34,034 nt of DNA from positions 1-34,034 of the forward strand of contig CANQNT010000039.1 of NCBI GenBank assembly GCA_947625255.1, given 5' to 3'. Each line of letters opens with the position of its first letter. The stretch's first letter is position 1. Below, piece by piece: positions 27,523 through 34,034 of the stretch. Origin of the DNA: an uncultured Acetatifactor sp. Its GTDB lineage: Bacteria; Bacillota; Clostridia; Lachnospirales; Lachnospiraceae. The position numbers were made by a program, and so were the translations under genes. The notes below the pieces were generated by a model. That model did not search any database. It was not told the DNA's origin and saw only the letters and a list, made by a program, of their open reading frames with translations.

Positions 27523-29901
27523 AAAAGTTACAATGGTGACACCCGCATCCCCTTCGCCAAATTCACCCAGGCGAAATTCCCTGACATAGCTTAATTTTTT
27601 CAAATGTTTATGAACGGCGTTCCGCAAGGCGCCCGTTCCCTTTCCGTGAACGATTCTGACGCTGGGCAGATGGGTCAGATAGGCATCGTCCAAATATTTA
27701 TCCAATTCCGAAATTGCCTCATCCACGGTCTTTCCCAGCAAATTGATTTCCGTGGATATGGACAAGGACTTGGACATCTTCATACCGCTGGAACCGGAGC
27801 TGCGGAGAACAGGACTGGAAACGTCGTCTTCGTCTATGAGAACAATGTCTTTCACATTGGTCTGGGTTCTGATGATTCCGCACTGGACGAAGAGATTCCC
27901 CTTGGCATCCGGTAAAGAACTGACTGTTCCTTTCATTCCCATGGAAAGGATCCTGACCATATCGCCCTTTTTCAGTTTTTTCGGATCCGGAGTTTTATTT
28001 TGAGTGGATTTTTTGGAATTTTCGGAACGAAGTCCAAGTTTTTCATTCTTGTTGGAGATCTGGTCCCGGAGATTCTGGCGCTTTTTCTCCAGCTCTTTCA
28101 TATCCAGGCCATTACCGGCTTTCTGGAAGTCTCGAATGGTTTCGTCCGCGATTTCTTTGGCCTCCTGTAAAATGTCCCGGGCCTTTTCATTGGCCTCGCG
28201 CAGGATACGGTCCCTGGCCTGATCGATTTTTTCATTTTTTTTCCGCAATTGTTCCTGCAGGGCCTTGATATTCTCCTTATAGGAAACAATTTCCTGACGT
28301 TCTTTCTCTATGGCGACACGCCTGGTTTCCAAGTCGGAAATGACATCTTCAAAGCTTTCATCTTCTTTGCTGATCTGTTCTCTGGCGGCCTCTATAATTT
28401 CATCGGAAAGTCCCAGCTTGGAGGAAATGGCAAAAGCGTTGCTTTTACCGGGAATCCCGATCAGCAGGCGATAAGTGGGCTGTAACGTATCCACATTGAA
28501 TTCGCAGCAGGCGTTTTCCACAAAAGAGGTGGAAAGGGCATAAACTTTCAATTCGCTGTAATGCGTGGTAGCCATGGTGCGGATGCCTCTGTCATGCAGA
28601 TAATTTAAAATGGCAATGGCCAGAGCCGCCCCTTCCGTAGGATCCGTTCCGGCTCCCAGCTCGTCAAATAAACACAGAGAATCCGCATTCGCAAGGGATA
28701 GAATGTGGACAATGCTGGTCATATGGGAAGAAAATGTGGATAAACTCTGTTCAATGCTTTGTTCATCCCCAATATCCGCAAATACTTCGGTGAAAATGGA
28801 CAATTCCGAACAGTCCAGGGCGGGGATATGAAGGCCTGCCTGACCCATCAGGGTCAGAAGTCCTACCGTTTTCAGGGACACGGTCTTGCCGCCCGTATTA
28901 GGGCCGGTAATAACCAGCAGATCGAAGTCCTTACCTAAATGAATGTCAATGGGAACCACGTTTTTCCGATTCAATAAGGGATGTCTGCCCTTTCGGATGT
29001 TTAAGTAGTGATCTTCGTTAAAAATAGGTTCCGTGGCATTCTGCTCCATGGCCAGCTTGGACTTGGCAAAAACAAAGTCCAGGTGCGTCATGTATTTCTG
29101 GTTCTGAGACAATTCCTGGATGTGTTCCCCTGCCTGGGCGCTGAGGTTGGCCAGGATGACTTCAATTTCCTTTTTTTCCTCAATTTCCAGCTCTCGAAGC
29201 TGGTTGTTCAGGCTCACTACGGCTGCCGGTTCAATAAAAAAGGTAGAACCGCTGGAGGACTGGTCATGAACCATGCCTACCACCTGACCCTTGTATTCCG
29301 CCTTGACCGGGATGCAGTATCGATTATTGCGCATGGTAATCACGGCTTCCTGCAGATAGGTTCTGGCAGAGCCATTGAGCATGGAATTCAGCTGATTCCG
29401 AATTTTTTCATTGGTAATCTGTATGTTGCGGCGAATGCTTTTTAACCTGGGACTGGCATCGTCCGCAATTTCGTCCTCGGATAAAATGCATCGGTCAATT
29501 TCATTGGAAAAAAGTGTCAGGGGGCTTAACAATTCAAAATATTCGTCCAGACTGTCGATGGGAGCATCTTCCCGTTCTCTTCGTCCATAGGTTTTGATTC
29601 GGCTTACATTGTTTAAAAGCCTGGAAATTTTCAGTAGTTCCTGGATGGATAAAGAACTGCCGATTTCCAGGGCACGCAGGGAAAATCCGAGATCCTGGTT
29701 GCCGCCAAAGGAGGTGCTGCCTTTTTGAAAAAGGCGCGTTAAGCCATCCCTAGTTTCCTGTTGGGCTTTCTGAATCTCTTCCAGATCCGTGGAGGGAATC
29801 AGTTCCGCACAGAGCTTTTTGCCCGGCGCGGAGTCCGCTTTTTCCACCAGAAGATTGATCACTTTGTCATATTCCAAAGTGTGTAAAACTTTTTCGTTCA
29901 T
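27517..29901 (-). CDS. mutS2: MutS2 endonuclease / ribosome-collision ATPase (MutS2-Smr)
   Basis: A MutS-family ATPase lacking the mismatch-recognition domain. It is reported to suppress recombination and, in Bacillus, to split collided ribosomes. The 794 residues show the helical core, Walker A GPNTGGKT (about 333-340), Walker B LCLFDELGAGTDPTEG, a long coiled coil (about 520-635, very rich in Glu/Lys/Arg), a KOW-like segment (LKKGDMVRILSMGMKGTV) and a C-terminal Smr domain with HGKGTGALR. The Smr LDLR-type motif reads INLLG, without its usual Asp and Arg. ATG start with AAGGAG eleven bases upstream. It is divergent from the htrA-like gene and head-on to replication. Confidence 0.96.
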   Translation of the reverse strand: MNEKVLHTLEYDKVINLLVEKADSAPGKKLCAELIPSTDLEEIQKAQQETRDGLTRLFQKGSTSFGGNQDLGFSLRALEIGSSLSIQELLKISRLLNNVSRIKTYGRREREDAPIDSLDEYFELLSPLTLFSNEIDRCILSEDEIADDASPRLKSIRRNIQITNEKIRNQLNSMLNGSARTYLQEAVITMRNNRYCIPVKAEYKGQVVGMVHDQSSSGSTFFIEPAAVVSLNNQLRELEIEEKKEIEVILANLSAQAGEHIQELSQNQKYMTHLDFVFAKSKLAMEQNATEPIFNEDHYLNIRKGRHPLLNRKNVVPIDIHLGKDFDLLVITGPNTGGKTVSLKTVGLLTLMGQAGLHIPALDCSELSIFTEVFADIGDEQSIEQSLSTFSSHMTSIVHILSLANADSLCLFDELGAGTDPTEGAALAIAILNYLHDRGIRTMATTHYSELKVYALSTSFVENACCEFNVDTLQPTYRLLIGIPGKSNAFAISSKLGLSDEIIEAAREQISKEDESFEDVISDLETRRVAIEKERQEIVSYKENIKALQEQLRKKNEKIDQARDRILREANEKARDILQEAKEIADETIRDFQKAGNGLDMKELEKKRQNLRDQISNKNEKLGLRSENSKKSTQNKTPDPKKLKKGDMVRILSMGMKGTVSSLPDAKGNLFVQCGIIRTQTNVKDIVLIDEDDVSSPVLRSSGSSGMKMSKSLSISTEINLLGKTVDEAISELDKYLDDAYLTHLPSVRIVHGKGTGALRNAVHKHLKKLSYVREFRLGEFGEGDAGVTIVTFR

Positions 29902-29953
29902 ACAATCAAATACTCCTTAATAAAGCTTTCGGGGGAATTCCTTTCATGGTTAT

Positions 29954-29982
29954 AGTATATCAGTTTCACGGAATGAATTCAA
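29954..29982 (-). promoter_or_regulatory. mutS2 promoter
   Basis: The minus strand has -35 TTGAAT (29977-29982), a 17-bp spacer and -10 TATACT (29954-29959). The start would be near 29947, with a leader of about 46 nt. Confidence 0.7.
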
Positions 29983-30004
29983 TGAATTTATTATCTAAAA
30001 ATCG

Positions 30005-30033
30005 TTGCGAAAGCCAGGGGATTCGTTTATACT
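30005..30033 (+). promoter_or_regulatory. Promoter of the HtrA-like gene
   Basis: -35 TTGCGA (30005-30010), 17-bp spacer, -10 TATACT (30028-30033). The start would be near 30040, with a very short leader containing the AAGGAGG site six bases before the ATG at 30056. It is divergent from the mutS2 promoter. Confidence 0.65.
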
Positions 30034-30055
30034 TAAGGAAATAAGGAGGATTGGG

Positions 30056-31447
30056 ATGCCGGATTTAGAGGAAAACAATAAGAATGATTTCATCATAGAA
30101 AAAATAAAAGAACGGCCGGTCAATAAAAACCGGCTGGTTCGCCGGACCCTGGTGACGGCTTTTATGGCCGTATTATTCGGACTGATTGCGTGCTTTACGT
30201 TCCTTTTGCTGGAACCTGTCATCAGTGATATCTTGTATCCGCAGGAGGATCCCCCCTCTCCCGTGATTCAGTTTCCCGAGGATCAGGAGGAAATGTCACC
30301 GGAAGAGATGCTTTCCGATACCATGCTGGGAATGCAGCAATTGGAAAACCAACAAACGGAAGAAACGAATGAAGAAGAAATTCCGCCCGAGACCACGGAA
30401 AATCTGACTTTGGAGCAGGAGCAGATCAATCAGATTCTGGACAGCTTTGTGATGGATAAGTCGAATTATAGGGAATTGTACAATGTCATGTCCGACTATC
30501 TTCAGGAATTAAATCAGAACCTGGTGACGGTGACGGGAATCAGCTCTGAAACAGATCTCTTGCTGAACAATATAGAGAACGAAAATATCACTTGGGGAGT
30601 CATAGTTGCCAGCAGCAATCGTATCTATTATATTTTAACGGATTATGATTCCATAGATGATGCGGAGAGACTGGCGGTAACTTTTTCCAATAGACTAATT
30701 GTAGACGCCGCGCTTAAGCAGTATGATCCCACTACAAAATTGGCTGTTCTCATGGTGGATCTGACGGAACTGCAGGAGGAAGAATACCTGGAAGGAATTA
30801 AGGTCGCTTCCCTGGGTTCCTCTTACATGAATAATATCGTAGGAGTGCCGGTGGTTGCCATGGGAAGCCCTATGGGAGTGAATGAATCCGTAGGCTATGG
30901 AATGATTACCTCGTTTGCCACGACCTTGTCCATGGTGGACGGAAGCTATAAGCTGATCACCACCGATATCTATGGCAGCAGAAAGGCAGGAGGCGTTCTG
31001 TTCAATCTGCAAAACGAAGTGGTGGGCATTATTACGGATGATCACAGAGATTCCAATATGCCGAATATCATCAATGCTTTTGGTATTTCGGATTTGAAAG
31101 CGTTGATCTTAAAAATGGTAAATTCCACCGAAGGCCGGCTTCCCTACATGGGAATCAGGGGCATGAGCGTCAGCATGGAGGCGAACAGAGAGCTTGGAGT
31201 GCCCATGGGAGCTTATGTGACAGACGTGGAAATGAATTCACCGGCCATGGCTGCCGGAATTCAGCAGGGGGATATCCTTACGGCGATAGGGGATCAGATT
31301 ATCGGAAATTATTCCAGTTATTCTACGACTCTGCTGAATTTTACGGAAGGGCAGGAAGTGAATGTGACGGTATATAGACAATCTCAGGAAGAATATAGAG
31401 AAATGGACCTGACGGTGATCATCGGCGGGGTCGGAAAAGAGGAGTAA
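30056..31447 (+). CDS. Membrane-anchored HtrA-like PDZ protein without the catalytic triad
   Basis: The 463 residues begin with a basic N-terminus and one membrane segment (about 31-53), then an acidic Glu/Pro-rich linker (about 60-120). The domain at about 150-350 aligns by eye with the HtrA/S1C trypsin fold (TTKLAVLMVDL; VPVVAMGSPMGV; SVGYGMITSFAT; EVVGIITDD). All three catalytic positions are changed. The HtrA HVV box reads TDYDS (about 196-200), the Asp of TDLAVL is Lys228, and the Ser of GNSGGPL is Ala311 (SRKAGGVL). A PDZ domain ends the protein (about 365-455, YMGIRG...SPAMAAGIQQGDIL). I read it as a dead protease acting as a binding protein. The ATG at 30056 with AAGGAGG is preferred over the 30005 start. 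One base separates it from the YhaM gene. Confidence 0.85.
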   Translation: MPDLEENNKNDFIIEKIKERPVNKNRLVRRTLVTAFMAVLFGLIACFTFLLLEPVISDILYPQEDPPSPVIQFPEDQEEMSPEEMLSDTMLGMQQLENQQTEETNEEEIPPETTENLTLEQEQINQILDSFVMDKSNYRELYNVMSDYLQELNQNLVTVTGISSETDLLLNNIENENITWGVIVASSNRIYYILTDYDSIDDAERLAVTFSNRLIVDAALKQYDPTTKLAVLMVDLTELQEEEYLEGIKVASLGSSYMNNIVGVPVVAMGSPMGVNESVGYGMITSFATTLSMVDGSYKLITTDIYGSRKAGGVLFNLQNEVVGIITDDHRDSNMPNIINAFGISDLKALILKMVNSTEGRLPYMGIRGMSVSMEANRELGVPMGAYVTDVEMNSPAMAAGIQQGDILTAIGDQIIGNYSSYSTTLLNFTEGQEVNVTVYRQSQEEYREMDLTVIIGGVGKEE

Positions 31448-31448
31448 A

Positions 31449-32399
31449 ATGAAATATATCAAGGATTTCAGAGAAGGCGACAGATTGATCGATATTTATC
31501 TGTGCAAGCATAAGCAGTCTGCCATGACGAAGAATGGGAAACCTTATGAAAACGTGACGCTGCAGGACAAAACGGGAAGCGTGGACGCGAAGATATGGGA
31601 CCCCAACAGCCCTGGTATCTGCGATTTCAATACCATGGATTATGTGGAAATTCATGGAGAAGTGACCAATTTCAACGGGGCCTTACAAGTGAATATCAAA
31701 CGTGCCAGATTGTGCAAGGAGGGGGAATACAACCCTGCGGAATATGTGCCGGTCAGCTCTAAGAATATAGAGGAAATGTATGAGAAGCTGCTGCAATATG
31801 TGGAAAGCATTCATAATTCTTATTTGAAGAAGCTTCTGGAGTCGTTTTTTGTGGAAGATCAGGAGCTTGTTCAGAAGTTTAAAAAATCCTCCGCGGCAAA
31901 AACGGTACATCATGGTTTTGTGGGTGGTTTATTGGAACATACGCTGGGAGTGACCAATCTGTGTAATTTTTATTGCAAGGCTTATCCCATTTTGAATCGG
32001 GATCTGCTCCTGACTGCCGCTATATGCCATGATATCGGCAAGACAAAGGAGTTATCTCTTTTTCCTGAAAATGATTATACGGACGATGGGCAATTGCTGG
32101 GCCATATTGTGATGGGTTCCCAGATGATCGGGGAAAACGCGGCGAAGATCGAGGGCTTTCCTCATGTTTTGCTGGCGGAATTGCAGCACTGCATTCTTGC
32201 CCATCATGGAAAATATGAATTCGGATCCCCGAAAATTCCTGCTCTCATCGAGGCGCTGGCCTTGAATTACGCGGATGATACAGATGCGAAGATTGAGACA
32301 TTTACGGAAATCCTGCAGAATTCCAATGAAAAAGGATGGCTTGGTTTTCAGAGATTGTTTGAATCCAATTTGAGAGAGAGCATGGTGCCCGAGGAATAG
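31449..32399 (+). CDS. yhaM: 3'-5' exoribonuclease, YhaM family (OB fold + HD)
   Basis: A cytoplasmic metal-dependent exonuclease of 316 residues. An N-terminal OB-fold (about 10-90; YENVTLQDKTGSVDAKIWD) binds nucleic acid. A C-terminal HD phosphohydrolase domain has HHGFVGGLLEHTLGV (154 onward), the HD pair at about 195-196 (AAICHDIGK) and later metal ligands (HIVMGSQ, HCILAHHG). Both the domain pair and the length match Bacillus YhaM, which trims RNA 3' ends. The start is ATG with GAGGAG at four bases, one base after the HtrA-like stop, so they are co-transcribed. No anomalies are visible. Confidence 0.9.
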   Translation: MKYIKDFREGDRLIDIYLCKHKQSAMTKNGKPYENVTLQDKTGSVDAKIWDPNSPGICDFNTMDYVEIHGEVTNFNGALQVNIKRARLCKEGEYNPAEYVPVSSKNIEEMYEKLLQYVESIHNSYLKKLLESFFVEDQELVQKFKKSSAAKTVHHGFVGGLLEHTLGVTNLCNFYCKAYPILNRDLLLTAAICHDIGKTKELSLFPENDYTDDGQLLGHIVMGSQMIGENAAKIEGFPHVLLAELQHCILAHHGKYEFGSPKIPALIEALALNYADDTDAKIETFTEILQNSNEKGWLGFQRLFESNLRESMVPEE

Positions 32400-32472
32400 G
32401 ACGGTTATGGAAATGTTTCAATGGAGTATAAGATGGTGTGTGGCTGGAAAAAGGAGTTTATCTTGAAGAAGT

Positions 32473-34034
32473 ATGAAAAAAGAAAATAGGAATAGTGGAT
32501 TTGAAAAAAATGATTTCCTGGTTACGACGATTGAAGATATGGGGACTGACGGAGAGGGAATCGGCAAAGTGAACGGTTTTACCTTGTTTATTAAGGACGC
32601 GGTCATCGGGGATGTGGTGGAAGCGAAGATTCTGAAAAGCAAGAAAAACTATGGATATGCGAAACTGGAGAAGGTGCTGAAGCCTTCTCCTTATCGTGTG
32701 GAGCCAAAATGTCCTTACCACAGGCAATGCGGAGGATGCCAGCTTCAAACCTTGTCTTATGAAAAGCAGTTGGAGTACAAACAGTCGAAAGTACGCAATA
32801 ATCTGCTGCGTATCGGAGGCGTGAAAGAAGATGTGCTGGATCAGGTTATGGAGCCTATTATCGGGATGGAAGAGCCCTTTCATTATCGGAACAAGGCGCA
32901 GTATCCCGTAGGTATAAAGGATGGCAGGATTATTACCGGATTTTATGCGGGGAGAACCCATTCGATCATTGCCAATACCGATTGTGCCCTTGGTGCGCCC
33001 CAGAATGAAGCGATTTTGCAGGTTATTTTGAACTATATGGAGGAAAAAAAGGTCAGTGCCTACCAGGAAGAAACGGGAGAAGGGCTGATTCGGCATATTT
33101 TGATCCGGACGGGATTCACCAGTGGCGAAATTATGGTTTGCCTGGTGGTAAATCAGGAATGGAAAGCAGGGGAAAAGAACTTTCTTCCGGCACAGGCGAA
33201 GCTGTTGGAGAAACTGACGGCCATTCAGGGAATGACAAGCGTGTCCGTCTGCGTGAACACGGAGAAGACCAATGTGATTCTCGGAAATGAGGTACATGTT
33301 TTGTGGGGAAGCCCTACTATACGGGACACCATTCATGTGCGAGACATGGGGAAAGAGGGATTCCCTTTTACGGGGAAAGAATTGGAATTTAAAATATCAC
33401 CCTTGTCCTTTTACCAGGTGAATCCGGTCCAGACGGAAAAATTGTATAGCATGGCGTTGGAATATGCGGGCTTGACCGGACAGGAAACGGTGTGGGATCT
33501 GTATTGCGGAATTGGGAGTATTTCACTGTTTCTGGCGGATCGGGCGAAAAAGGTCTATGGGGTAGAAGTGGTGTCCCAGGCCGTGGAAGACGCAAAAGAG
33601 AACGCGAAGAGGAATGGGATCAAGAATGCGGAATTCTTGCTGGGAAAGGCGGAAGAAGTGCTGCCGAAAATGTATCGGGAAAAAGGAATCGGCGCGGACG
33701 TGATCGTGGTGGACCCGCCAAGGAAAGGGTGCGACGAAGAGTGCGTTAGAACGATACTGCAGATGCAGCCCAAACGCATTGTGTATGTAAGCTGTGATCC
33801 GGCTACCCTGGCGAGAGACGTGAAAGTGCTGTGCGATGGGGGATACCGGGTGGAAAGAATCAGAGCGGTGGACCAATTTGCAATGACGGGGCATGTTGAG
33901 ACGGTATGTCTATTGTCCAAACTCAATGTCAAGCAACATATCGAGGTCGAATTGACGATGGACGAGATGGATTTGACCGCTGCCGAGAAGAAAGCCAGCT
34001 ATGAGGAAATCAAGGAGTATGTGCTGGAGAAATT
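32473..34034 (+). CDS. rlmD: 23S rRNA (uracil-C5)-methyltransferase, RlmD/RumA type (3' partial)
   Basis: Methylates C5 of a uridine in 23S rRNA using SAM. At least 520 residues are present and the gene runs past the window end. It has an N-terminal TRAM domain (about 12-70, GEGIGKVNGFTLFI), Fe-S cluster cysteines Cys80, Cys86, Cys89 (CPYHRQCGGC) and Cys171, a SAM-binding domain (VWDLYCGIGSISLFL), DPPRKG, and catalytic Cys441 in VSCDPATLARD. The usual C-terminus (HVETVCLLS, about 480) is followed by an acidic helical extension (KQHIEVELTMDEMDLTAAEK...) that continues off the end. The ATG at 32473 is the first after an in-frame stop at 32464; its ribosome binding site is weak. Exact target site is inferred from family. 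Confidence 0.9.
   Translation, partial: MKKENRNSGFEKNDFLVTTIEDMGTDGEGIGKVNGFTLFIKDAVIGDVVEAKILKSKKNYGYAKLEKVLKPSPYRVEPKCPYHRQCGGCQLQTLSYEKQLEYKQSKVRNNLLRIGGVKEDVLDQVMEPIIGMEEPFHYRNKAQYPVGIKDGRIITGFYAGRTHSIIANTDCALGAPQNEAILQVILNYMEEKKVSAYQEETGEGLIRHILIRTGFTSGEIMVCLVVNQEWKAGEKNFLPAQAKLLEKLTAIQGMTSVSVCVNTEKTNVILGNEVHVLWGSPTIRDTIHVRDMGKEGFPFTGKELEFKISPLSFYQVNPVQTEKLYSMALEYAGLTGQETVWDLYCGIGSISLFLADRAKKVYGVEVVSQAVEDAKENAKRNGIKNAEFLLGKAEEVLPKMYREKGIGADVIVVDPPRKGCDEECVRTILQMQPKRIVYVSCDPATLARDVKVLCDGGYRVERIRAVDQFAMTGHVETVCLLSKLNVKQHIEVELTMDEMDLTAAEKKASYEEIKEYVLEK

Noticed and set aside
29961..29976. AGTTTCACGGAATGAA, which resembles half of a parS site
   Set aside because: Only the first half matches; the second half of the palindrome is absent.
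30005..30055. Upstream in-frame start for the HtrA-like gene at 30005
   Set aside because: It overlaps the -35 and -10 boxes and has no ribosome site, whereas 30056 has a perfect AAGGAGG.
32403..32464. Small frames between yhaM and rlmD (for example from the ATG at 32407)
   Set aside because: Under 20 codons, no conserved product visible, and they end before rlmD.

Overview
The window is the replication-origin neighbourhood of a low-GC Gram-positive anaerobe. The closest match from gene order and protein sequence is the family Lachnospiraceae (class Clostridia). Three things support this: the order mnmE-mnmG-rsmG-parA-parB-DUF4446-serS beside rpmH/dnaA, the lineage-typical families DUF3881 and DUF4446, and AGGAGG-type ribosome binding sites throughout. 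This is inference from sequence only; no 16S gene is present.

Left end (1-650): a truncated tyrosine-recombinase C-terminus, a dense cluster of inverted repeats, and tRNA-Arg(CCT). This looks like the scar of an integrative element at a tRNA 3' end. Left arm (675-15271, all minus strand, reading away from the origin): DUF3881, serS, DUF4446, parB, parA; then about 2.6 kb of accessory sequence with two parS-like sites, a bidirectional terminator-like structure, a secreted DUF1287 protein, a decayed regulator fragment and an orphan LuxR-type regulator; then rsmG, mnmG, mnmE, khpB/jag, yidC, yidD, rnpA, rpmH. oriC lies at about 15374-15645, with DnaA boxes, an AT-rich unwinding candidate and the rpmH and dnaA promoters facing outward. 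A second group of weaker boxes lies between dnaA and dnaN.

Right arm (plus strand): dnaA, dnaN, yaaA (S4), recF, gyrB, gyrA and an unrecognised protein overlapping gyrA that looks like a PD-(D/E)XK nuclease plus winged helix. A minus-strand (head-on) block follows: mutS2, then an OmpR-type response regulator and its histidine kinase. The plus strand resumes with a membrane-anchored HtrA/PDZ protein that has lost all three catalytic residues, a YhaM-type exoribonuclease, and an RlmD-type 23S rRNA methyltransferase that runs off the window with a C-terminal extension.

Functionally the window combines replication initiation and elongation (dnaA, dnaN, recF, gyrAB), origin segregation (parAB/parS), tRNA and rRNA modification (mnmE/mnmG, rsmG, rlmD), ribosome and RNase P parts (rpmH, rnpA) and membrane insertion (yidC/yidD). 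The points most worth following are the gyrA-coupled nuclease-like protein, the dead HtrA protein, the atypical LuxR receiver, the parS pair beside the accessory insert, the DnaA boxes at rsmG, and the palindrome over the two-component promoter.
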